This document shows positions 58,254-64,000 of a DNA stretch of 64,000 bases, piece by piece. Origin of the DNA: Streptomyces carminius. GTDB taxonomy: Bacteria > Actinomycetota > Actinomycetes > Streptomycetales > Streptomycetaceae. The notes beneath the pieces were generated by a model, which was given only the letters and a program-made list of their open reading frames with translations, was not told the origin of the DNA and did no database searches. A program made the translations under genes and the position numbers. The stretch covers positions 27,917 through 91,916 of the forward strand of contig NZ_PGGW01000010.1 of NCBI RefSeq assembly GCF_002794255.1, in the 5' to 3' direction. The first letter of the stretch is position 1. Each line of letters opens with the position of its first letter.

Positions 58254-58496
58254 GTGGTGGTTGCCGGTGTGATAGCCGTCTGTGTGGTACTTGCCGTACT
58301 GGCCTTCGTGGTGCCGCGCCTGTCCCGGCACCCCGAGCGCGGTACCCAGCGCTCCCTGGGACTGGGGGCCCGCGCGGGCCACAAGGCGCCCGGGCCGCTG
58401 GGCCGACTGCTGAGCAAGCCGTTCCACAGCAGTTCCCGCGCGGTCTCCCGCAGCGGCTCGGCGGGGCGCCGCACCCGCCGCCGTCTGCCGTTCTGA
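58254..58496 (+). CDS. Small membrane protein, DUF6411-like
   Basis: An 80-residue protein with one N-terminal membrane helix (VVAGVIAVCVVLAVLAFVV) and a basic tail of about 60 residues rich in Arg, Ser and Gly (ending RRTRRRLPF), probably cytoplasmic. I associate it with the Streptomyces DUF6411 family; function unknown. GTG 58254 or 58257 can start it, behind GAGGAG. A 50-residue membrane protein gene follows after about 120 bases. Confidence 0.7.
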   Translation: MVVAGVIAVCVVLAVLAFVVPRLSRHPERGTQRSLGLGARAGHKAPGPLGRLLSKPFHSSSRAVSRSGSAGRRTRRRLPF

Positions 58497-58613
58497 GCCC
58501 GCCCGTCCCCCGGCCCGTTCCGGCACTTCGGACCCTGACAGGACCCCCGGACAGGAATCCCGACAGGACCCCACCCCGACAAGACCCCGGCCGAGACCCG
58601 AAGGGAGACAGCA

Positions 58614-58766
58614 GTGAGCCGGTATGCCGACGCCGCCCGGGGCGGCGAAGCGGTGACCCTCGCCCAGAGCGGGAGCGTCACCGGCGGCCTGACCATAGGC
58701 CTGGTGTTCCTCGCCATCCTGGTGGCCTGCCTGACCGCCGCCTACGTCATCAAGCGGAAGGTGTGA
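58614..58766 (+). CDS. 50-residue single-pass membrane protein
   Basis: GTG 58614 follows AAGGGAG by seven bases and the frame ends with TGA at 58764-58766. The product has a soluble N-terminal half (VSRYADAARGGEAVTLAQSG) and one membrane helix (LTIGLVFLAILVACLTAAYV) with a basic KRKV end. GC bias at third positions supports translation. It probably belongs with the preceding DUF6411-like gene. No function known. Confidence 0.65.
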   Translation: MSRYADAARGGEAVTLAQSGSVTGGLTIGLVFLAILVACLTAAYVIKRKV

Positions 58767-58858
58767 CCGCGGAGCCGGACGACGTCCGGAACCGGGAGCA
58801 CGGTGGCGCACCTCGGCGCACCCGGGCACACCGTGCTCCCGGCCGGTAGCGTGACCGC

Positions 58859-59815
58859 ATGGAACGTACACAGCGTGCCGCCGGAGCGGTCGTCGGTTCG
58901 GTGGTGGGGGACGCGCTGGGCGCGCCGTTCGAGTTCGGGCCCGCCGGGGCGTTCTCCGCCCGCTTCCCGCACCCGGGCGGTGCCCCCGGAGACGGCGACG
59001 AGATGTGCGGGGGCGGCGGCTGGGACCCGGGCGAGGCCACGGACGACACGCAGATGGCCGTCCTCACCGCCGAGTCACTGCTCGAGCGCGGCGGACTGGA
59101 CCCGGCGGACCTCTTCGACCGCTTCCGGCGGTGGGCCGTGTCCGACCCCAAGGACATCGGGATCCAGACCGAGACCGTCCTCACCGGCGGCCTGCCCTGG
59201 GACCGCGCCGCCGCGGCCCACGCCGAGACCACCCTGTACGCCGCCGGCAACGGCGCGCTGATGCGGGCGGCGACCTCCGCCGTGTACTTCGCGCCCGCCG
59301 GCCGCGAGGCCACCATGGACGCCGCCCGCCGGCTGTCCGCCCTCACCCACGGGGACCCGGCCGCCTGGGAGGGGACCGCAGTCCTCCACGAACTGGTCCG
59401 CCTGGCGCTGGACGGCACCGACCCCCTCGGCCACCTCCCCGACGTCCTCGCCGCGCTCCGCCCCGAGCACCGCGAGCGGTACGCCGCCGTCCTCGCCCCC
59501 GCCTGGCACCCCGGCGAGGCCACCGAGCCCAACGGCGCGGTCTGGCCCTGTCTGGGCTCCGCCGTCTGGGCCCTGCGCACCACCTCCTCCTACGAGGACG
59601 CGGTACGCGCCGCGGTCGACCTCGGCGGCGACACCGACACCGTCGCCGCGGTCACCGGCACCCTCGCGGGCGCCGTCCACGGTCTGTCCGCGATCCCCGC
59701 GCGCTGGACCGGTCCGCTGCACGTCCCGCTGCCCGGCTTCGGCGGACGGGTGCTGCGCCTGCCGGACCTGCTCGCCCTCGCCGAACGCCTCGCGGCGGGC
59801 GGCCGGGGTCTCTGA
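58859..59815 (+). CDS. ADP-ribosylglycohydrolase (DraG/ARH family)
   Basis: A 318-residue all-helical hydrolase that removes ADP-ribose from modified residues, metabolites or nucleic acid. The two magnesium-binding motifs are intact: EATDDTQMAVLTAESLLE near residue 60 and LGGDTDTVAAVTGTLAGA near 258. The glycine-rich start AGAVVGSVVGDALGAPFEF is typical. ATG 58859 has no clear ribosome binding site (GTAGCG only). An SSI-type gene follows, and then a second, unrelated ADP-ribose hydrolase on the other strand. Confidence 0.92.
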   Translation: MERTQRAAGAVVGSVVGDALGAPFEFGPAGAFSARFPHPGGAPGDGDEMCGGGGWDPGEATDDTQMAVLTAESLLERGGLDPADLFDRFRRWAVSDPKDIGIQTETVLTGGLPWDRAAAAHAETTLYAAGNGALMRAATSAVYFAPAGREATMDAARRLSALTHGDPAAWEGTAVLHELVRLALDGTDPLGHLPDVLAALRPEHRERYAAVLAPAWHPGEATEPNGAVWPCLGSAVWALRTTSSYEDAVRAAVDLGGDTDTVAAVTGTLAGAVHGLSAIPARWTGPLHVPLPGFGGRVLRLPDLLALAERLAAGGRGL

Positions 59816-59927
59816 GGGCCGGGGCGCGGGGCCGCGAATCTGTCCGGTCCGGCCGTCGCACCGGGCCGGTGCGCGTTGCTAGCCTCCGCCGTGTCATCCG
59901 CAGACCACGTCCGAGGAGGCGTGCGCC

Positions 59928-60449
59928 ATGAGAGACACAGCACGAGGGAAAGCGCGAGAGGCAGCACGAGAGACAGCGCGGGGGAGAACCCGTGAGACGT
60001 CCCGCCGCGGATCCCCGTTACGACCGCTCGCCGCCACGGCCCTGGCCACCGTCCTGGCCGCCCTGCCGGCGACCGCGGCCGCGGCCGAACCCGCCGGTGG
60101 GCCCGGCCCCGAACCGGGGGCGTCGCTGACGCTGACCTCCGTCCCCGACGACCCCGAGTCGACCTGGACCCGGCCCGTCACCGTCACCCTGGAGTGCGAC
60201 CCGGTGGGCGGCACCCACCCCTGGGCCGAGGACGCCTGCGCGGCACTCACCAAGGCCAAGGGGCACTTCGAGGACATCGAGCGGACCAGCAACATGTGCC
60301 TGCCCTACTGGGACCCGGTCACCATCACCGCCACCGGCCACTGGCACGGCCGTGAGATCTCCTTCCGGGACCGGCACAGCAACAACGACTGCGCCGCGAT
60401 GCTCACCGGCGGCGTCTTCGGTTTCCGCGGCCCCGCTCCCACCGGCTGA
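59928..60449 (+). CDS. Subtilisin inhibitor (SSI) family secreted protein with an unusual reactive loop
   Basis: A 173-residue protein. An Arg/Ala-repeat N-terminus of about 30 residues precedes a Sec signal peptide (core LRPLAATALATVLAALPATA, cleavage near residue 53). The mature SSI domain keeps all four Cys (90, 104, 124, 155), which pair 90-104 and 124-155. In the reactive loop the canonical CPMVYDPV is CLPYWDPV, which puts Pro126 at P1 and Tyr at P1'. Pro at P1 is poor for canonical inhibition of subtilisin-type proteases, so target specificity may differ or activity may be lost. GAGGAGG precedes ATG 59928. It normally protects against extracellular proteases. Confidence 0.85.
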   Translation: MRDTARGKAREAARETARGRTRETSRRGSPLRPLAATALATVLAALPATAAAAEPAGGPGPEPGASLTLTSVPDDPESTWTRPVTVTLECDPVGGTHPWAEDACAALTKAKGHFEDIERTSNMCLPYWDPVTITATGHWHGREISFRDRHSNNDCAAMLTGGVFGFRGPAPTG

Positions 60450-60513
60450 TCCGCTCCGGTTCCCGGGCGGTCCGCTCCCCGGCGGACCGCCGTCCGGCCT
60501 GGCCCGGCTCCCG

Positions 60514-61374
60514 TCAGGACCGGTCGGCTCCGTCGGCGAAGGCCCGCTCGAAGGCGGCCCGCACCGGCGCGCCGGGACGGTGGTCGAGGACGGCGAGGAC
60601 CACGTGCGCGAAGCGGCCGGCGAACCGCCCGCCGCCGGTCAGACGGGTACGGAAGGCGTCCGCGACGGCCGCCGGGTCGTTCCGGAACACCCCGCAGCCC
60701 CAGGCCCCCAGCACCAGCGTGCGGTAGCCGTGCGCCGCGGCCACCTCCAGTACCCGTTCGGCCCGTACGCGCAGCGCGCCCGGGATGCGGTCCGCCTCCT
60801 CGGGGGTGCGGCGCACGACGACACCGGCGTTGGGCGCGGGCGAGGTGAGGAACCCGGCCTCGAACGGCTCGTCCAGCAGCGCCCCGCGCTCGTCGCGGAA
60901 CACCGGGACGCCCGGCGAGTGGATGACGCGGTCGCTGTAGAAGGCGCTGCGTTCCGCCCGGTGGTGCGCGTAGTACTCGGGGGCGCGCAGCAGACAGGTG
61001 TACAGCGCGGACGCCCGGCACAGCGCCTCCTCCTGCGCCTGAGCGCCGTTGAGGTAGCCGCCGCCCGGGTTGCGTGCGGAGGCGAAGTTGAGGACCGCGA
61101 CCGGGCGCGGGCCCTCGTCCGGGCCGCCGGCGACGAGCCGGCGGGCGGCCTCCAGACTGCTCTCCCCGGTCACCTCGAACACGGTGGTGGACGCGTCCCC
61201 GGGCCCCGGAGCGTTCGGCACCGGCACCGGATCCGGCCCGAACAGCGCGGTCCCGTCCGCCGCCGCGGCGACGGCCGCCGCGATGGACACCTCCCGTCCG
61301 CCGGGCGCCGTGTAGCGGCCCCGCCCGACGATCTCCTCGGTCTCCTTCGCGATGGCGCGCAGCCGTGCGCTCAT
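60514..61374 (-). CDS. TIGR02452-type (bacterial PARG-like) ADP-ribose glycohydrolase
   Basis: A 286-residue macrodomain protein of the bacterial poly(ADP-ribose) glycohydrolase type. The signature NFASARNPGGGYLNGAQAQEE contains the GGG-x6-QEE catalytic block, with the general-acid Glu in QEE. A second pocket strand is TLVLGAWGCGVFRNDP. It should release ADP-ribose from poly- or mono-ADP-ribosylated proteins or DNA. There is no signal peptide. It faces the DraG-family gene, with the SSI gene between; no ADP-ribosyltransferase lies nearby. Confidence 0.9.
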   Translation of the reverse strand: MSARLRAIAKETEEIVGRGRYTAPGGREVSIAAAVAAAADGTALFGPDPVPVPNAPGPGDASTTVFEVTGESSLEAARRLVAGGPDEGPRPVAVLNFASARNPGGGYLNGAQAQEEALCRASALYTCLLRAPEYYAHHRAERSAFYSDRVIHSPGVPVFRDERGALLDEPFEAGFLTSPAPNAGVVVRRTPEEADRIPGALRVRAERVLEVAAAHGYRTLVLGAWGCGVFRNDPAAVADAFRTRLTGGGRFAGRFAHVVLAVLDHRPGAPVRAAFERAFADGADRS

Positions 61375-61467
61375 GGCCCTGCCTCCCCGTGTGGTGCGTG
61401 AGGTGATCGTCGGCGACCGTCCGCACCGGACGCAACGTGGTTTCCGGGGACGCCGTTCCTGCCGCCC

Positions 61468-62148
61468 CTACACCCCGAAGAGCGCCCGGCAGGGCGCCAG
61501 TCCGCGAACCTCCACCGGGACCGTGCGGTGCGCCTCCCACGCCGCGCGGTCCAGCCGCAGCCGCCGGACGGTGCGGGCCTCGCCCCGTACCGCCACCGTG
61601 ACCAGGCCGTCCGGCGCGTAGCCGAGCTTCCGCGACACCGCGAGCGAGGCCGGGTTGTCCGTCATCGCGGCCGAGGTCACACAGCGCGCGCCGAGCCCGG
61701 CGAAGGCCAGGTGCAGTACCGCCGCCCGCATCTCGGTGCCGATGCCCCGCCCCTGGTGGGCCAGGCCCAGCCAGGAGCCGGTCTCCGCCTCCCGGGTCAC
61801 GGCGAAGTCGGTGGCGCCCAGGTCCTGCCGGCCGACGATCCTGCCGCCGTCCCCGTCCCCGTCCCCGTCCCCGTCCCCGCTGCCGTACCGGACCGCCAGG
61901 CTCAGCATCCACTCCTCCGGGCGCCAGTTCGCGACGGTCCCCAGGACGTGCTGGAACGTGGTCCGGGCCCGCGCCTCGGGACCGCCGTCGGTCCACGGCA
62001 CGGTGAACGGCATGCGTGCCTCGTCGTGCACGCCGTCCGCGGCGACCGCGGCCAGCCCGGCCAGGGCCGCCAGGTCGGGCAGCCGCAGTTCGAGGCGCGG
62101 TGTGGTGACGCGCAGCCCGTACAGGGGCCAGATGTGCTCCTCCGCCAT
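61468..62148 (-). CDS. GNAT-family N-acetyltransferase
   Basis: A 226-residue RimJ-type acetyltransferase that uses acetyl-CoA. The N-terminal strand LRVTTPRLELRLPDLAALAGL and the acetyl-CoA block SWLGLAHQGRGIGTEMRAAVL are typical, as is the ending DNPASLAVSRKLGYAPDG. An internal Gly-Asp repeat (five units) from a hexanucleotide tract lies in a surface loop. ATG 62148 is fixed by AGGAGGATTG. An IS200/IS605 element begins about ten bases upstream of that site, so the native promoter has probably been displaced. Confidence 0.88.
   Translation of the reverse strand: MAEEHIWPLYGLRVTTPRLELRLPDLAALAGLAAVAADGVHDEARMPFTVPWTDGGPEARARTTFQHVLGTVANWRPEEWMLSLAVRYGSGDGDGDGDGDGGRIVGRQDLGATDFAVTREAETGSWLGLAHQGRGIGTEMRAAVLHLAFAGLGARCVTSAAMTDNPASLAVSRKLGYAPDGLVTVAVRGEARTVRRLRLDRAAWEAHRTVPVEVRGLAPCRALFGV
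61849..61878 (+). repeat. Hexanucleotide tandem repeat (GTCCCC, five copies)
   Basis: Five perfect GTCCCC units; on the minus strand they encode a Gly-Asp run inside the GNAT gene. Length changes keep the frame because the unit is six bases. Confidence 0.85.
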
Positions 62149-62168
62149 CAATCCTCCTAGCAAGGGGA

Positions 62169-62188
62169 CCACCGGCTTTAGCCGGTGG
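62169..62188 (+). other. Left-end hairpin of the IS element
   Basis: CCACCGGC-TTTA-GCCGGTGG, a perfect 8-bp stem, the kind of imperfect-palindrome substrate recognised by IS200/IS605 TnpA. Confidence 0.8.
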
Positions 62189-62290
62189 GGGAATTGCTTC
62201 TTTGGCCCGCTCTGACCTCGACTGTGTGCACGTATCTGCACTGTTCACCTCGGCCACGGCGCGACCTCCCTGTTAGACACGCGCCGCATA

Positions 62291-62296
62291 TATAAT
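62291..62296 (+). promoter_or_regulatory. Consensus -10 box of tnpA
   Basis: TATAAT lies seven bases before GTG 62303, so transcription should start at or next to the start codon and give a leaderless mRNA. No good -35 box is seen at the right spacing. Confidence 0.65.
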
Positions 62297-62302
62297 CGAC
62301 GC

Positions 62303-62737
62303 GTGACCGTGACCAGGAAGGTTCGCCGGTTCTCCGGCGGCGTGTACGACCTCGGGCTCCACATCGTGTGGTGTCCGAAGTACCGCCGCCCGGTCCTCGG
62401 CGGACGGGTCGCGGCACGCCTGGATGAACTGATCCGCCAGAAGGCCGATGAACGGGGGTGGGAGATCGTGGCACTCGAAGTCATGCCCGACCACGTGCAC
62501 CTGTTCGTCAAGCACGACCCGAAGTCCTCGGCGTCATACGTCGCGAACCAGTTCAAGGGCTTCACCTCGCGCGTCCTGCGCGCGGAGTTCCCGCACCTCA
62601 AGACACAGCTGCCCACGCTGTGGTCGTCGTCGTACTTCGCGGCGTCGGTCGGCGCTGTCTCGGCAGACACTGTTCGCCGGTACATCGACACCCAGTGGGA
62701 ACGCCCGTGGAAGAAGCAGAAGGGGGACGGCTCGTGA
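62303..62737 (+). CDS. tnpA: IS200/IS605-type Y1 transposase
   Basis: A 144-residue HUH single-strand transposase. The HUH motif is in MPDHVHLFV and the catalytic tyrosine in TVRRYIDTQW. The usual start block YDLGLHIVWCPKYRRPVL is present, so the protein looks intact. It excises and inserts the element as single-stranded DNA with 5'-phosphotyrosine chemistry, guided by the end hairpins. GTG 62303 (or 62309) lacks a ribosome binding site and lies right after a TATAAT, which suggests leaderless, low-level translation. The tnpB start overlaps its stop by four bases. Confidence 0.92.
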   Translation: MTVTRKVRRFSGGVYDLGLHIVWCPKYRRPVLGGRVAARLDELIRQKADERGWEIVALEVMPDHVHLFVKHDPKSSASYVANQFKGFTSRVLRAEFPHLKTQLPTLWSSSYFAASVGAVSADTVRRYIDTQWERPWKKQKGDGS

Positions 62738-63954
62738 TCCGGGCGTACAAGTTCCTCCTGCGGCCCACGAACCGCCAGGCAGTTGCGCTCGGCGAGATGC
62801 TGGCCGACCACTGCTCCCTGTACAACGGCGCGTTGCAGGAGCGCAGGGACGCCTACCGGCACGTGTCGAAGACGTCCGTGCGCCACGGCGACCAGTCCGC
62901 CCAGCTCAAGGAGATCCGGGCGTTCGACCCGGAGCGTCAGGGCCGCTGGTCGTTCTCCTCCCAGCAGGCCACCCTGCGGCGCCTGGACAAGGCGTTCCAG
63001 GCGTTCTTCAAGCGCGTCAAGGCCGGCCAGAGTCCGGGCTACCCGCGGTTCAAGGGCGTCGGTCACTTCGACACCGTCACCTTCCCCAAGGACGGCGACG
63101 GCTGTCGCTGGAACTCCACCCCGCACGACCGGCAGACCCGCGTCCGTCTCCAAGGTGTCGGGCACGTCCGCGTGCACCAGCACCGGCCCGTACAGGGCCG
63201 CGTCAAGACGATCACCGTCAAGCGCGAAGGGAACCGCTGGTACGTCGTCCTCGCCTGCGACAACGTGCCTGCCGAGGAGCTGCCGCCCACCGGGGCGATC
63301 ATCGGCGTCGACATGGGCGTTACGCACTTCCTCACCACGTCCGAGGGTGAGCACACGCCGAACCCGCGCTTCCTTGGCACCGTGGCTGAGGAGCTGGCCG
63401 CCGCACAGCAGCACCTGGCGACGTTCCCCAAGCGCACCCGGCAGCGCACCAAGGCCCACCGGGCCGCCGCCCGTAAGGTCGCCAAGCTGCACGCCAAGGT
63501 GCGGCGGCAGCGCCTGGACTTCCACCACAAGACCGCCCGCGCGCTCGTCGCCGACAACGACGTGATCGCACACGAGCGGCTGAACACCGCCGGGATGACC
63601 AAGAGCCCGGCACCCAAGCCCGGCCCCAGCACCGACGGCGCGTTCCTCCCGAACGGTGCCGCCGCCAAGGCCGGGCTGAATCGAAGCATCCTCGACGCGG
63701 GTTGGGGACAGTTCTTCGCGATCCTGGCGAACAAGGCTGAGAGTGCCGGTCGCCTCGTGATCCCGGTGGACCCCCGCAACACCTCCCGCACGTGCCCGCC
63801 CAGCCTTGGCGGCTGCGGACACGTGAACGGCAAGAGCCGCCTCACCCAAGCGAAGTTCCAGTGCACGGCGTGTGGGTTCACCGCGAACGCGGACCACGTC
63901 GGCGCCTCGAACATCTCCGACAGGGCCGGGCTGGCCCTCTGCGCGGCGGCTTAG
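62734..63954 (+). CDS. tnpB: TnpB, RNA-guided nuclease of the IS element
   Basis: A 406-residue TnpB, full length and uninterrupted. The RuvC catalytic residues are in IIGVDMGVTHF (Asp), VIAHERLNT (Glu) and NADHVGASN (Asp). The zinc-binding region has TCPPSLGGCGHV and FQCTACGF, with a wider first Cys pair than the common CxxC. The N-terminal helix-turn-helix-like part (RAYKFLLRPTNRQAVAL) is typical. TnpB proteins cleave DNA at the excised donor site using an RNA from the element's right end and so keep the IS in place. GTG 62734 overlaps tnpA. Confidence 0.92.
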   Translation: MIRAYKFLLRPTNRQAVALGEMLADHCSLYNGALQERRDAYRHVSKTSVRHGDQSAQLKEIRAFDPERQGRWSFSSQQATLRRLDKAFQAFFKRVKAGQSPGYPRFKGVGHFDTVTFPKDGDGCRWNSTPHDRQTRVRLQGVGHVRVHQHRPVQGRVKTITVKREGNRWYVVLACDNVPAEELPPTGAIIGVDMGVTHFLTTSEGEHTPNPRFLGTVAEELAAAQQHLATFPKRTRQRTKAHRAAARKVAKLHAKVRRQRLDFHHKTARALVADNDVIAHERLNTAGMTKSPAPKPGPSTDGAFLPNGAAAKAGLNRSILDAGWGQFFAILANKAESAGRLVIPVDPRNTSRTCPPSLGGCGHVNGKSRLTQAKFQCTACGFTANADHVGASNISDRAGLALCAAA

Positions 63955-63970
63955 CCACCGACGCAGGAAG

Positions 63971-63990
63971 CCCGCGCGTTTACGCGTGGG
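63971..63990 (+). other. Right-end hairpin of the IS element
   Basis: CCCGCGCG-TTTA-CGCGTGGG, an 8-bp stem with one G-T wobble and the same TTTA loop as the left end, 16 bases after the tnpB stop. Confidence 0.78.
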
Positions 63991-64000
63991 TGGAGTCACG

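Larger units (their letters stand above)
62161..64000 (+). mobile_element. IS200/IS605-family insertion sequence (tnpA plus tnpB)
   Basis: The element carries a Y1 HUH transposase gene and an overlapping tnpB gene in the same direction, bounded by subterminal hairpins of equal design (8-bp stem, TTTA loop) at 62169-62188 and 63971-63990. There are no terminal inverted repeats, as expected. The left end lies near 62160, between the hairpin and the GNAT ribosome binding site. The right cleavage site is a few bases after the second hairpin and may fall at or beyond the window end. The omega RNA of TnpB would derive from the tnpB 3' end and right end. Confidence 0.88.

Noticed and set aside
62161..64000. 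CRISPR-associated system because of the TnpB nuclease
   Set aside because: tnpB is overlapped with tnpA and bounded by IS hairpins; no repeat-spacer array is present in the window.
1..64000. tRNA, rRNA and phage attachment sites
   Set aside because: I saw no cloverleaf with a TTCGA arm, no rRNA-like conserved blocks and no integrase gene.

Overview
The window is a high-GC actinobacterial chromosome segment, almost certainly from a Streptomyces. The reasons are strong GC bias at third codon positions, many GTG and TTG starts, a bkd operon, a subtilisin-inhibitor (SSI) family protein, a mycothiol-type isomerase fold, a SARP regulator, and TTA leucine codons confined to accessory genes. Genes are dense, and strong GC hairpins separate convergent units. 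I saw no rRNA, tRNA or CRISPR array.

Positions 1-29600 are mostly ordinary backbone. In order they hold a membrane Ser/Thr kinase, an APH-fold kinase, the branched-chain keto acid dehydrogenase operon (E1 alpha, E1 beta, E2), a GntR-MFS pair, a mycothiol-type isomerase, a nitrilase-family hydrolase, an aldo/keto reductase translationally coupled to a TetR repressor, an EEP-family hydrolase and small exported proteins. They continue with a MarR-lipocalin module that shares operators and is flanked by direct repeats, a decayed PIN toxin-antitoxin pair, two tiny GntR proteins, a thioredoxin-NHL protein, an M18 aminopeptidase, an acyl-CoA dehydrogenase, an SseB-like protein, a pirin and a DHA2 exporter.

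Positions about 28158-52208 look like an accessory island. An ABC importer (30104-33822) is followed by what I read as an undescribed specialised-metabolite locus (33927-52208). It holds a family 2 glycosyltransferase, a guanidino-modifying enzyme of the amidinotransferase fold, two sulfatase-fold enzymes that use Thr instead of Cys, a DUF6027-like protein, a SARP regulator with a frameshifted tail, an MHS-type transporter and a StrR/NovG-type ParB-fold activator. The main rightward operon encodes a B12-dependent radical SAM enzyme, a sulfotransferase, a methyltransferase, a rubrerythrin-like protein, a DNA gyrase B ATPase module fused to a second methyltransferase, and another sulfotransferase. 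No NRPS, PKS, terpene or RiPP core enzyme is visible. Three 11-bp-phased repeats upstream of the StrR-type gene look like a SARP operator, which suggests a SARP to StrR cascade. TTA codons in the exporter, the importer lipoprotein and the StrR-type activator suggest bldA control.

Positions 52311-62148 return to backbone: a PAS/GAF/SpoIIE phosphatase, aspS, a phospholipase-D-family synthase, tiny membrane proteins, two unrelated ADP-ribose hydrolases on either side of an SSI-family inhibitor with an unusual reactive site, and a GNAT acetyltransferase. An IS200/IS605 element (tnpA, tnpB, both end hairpins) fills the right edge and sits just upstream of the GNAT ribosome binding site.
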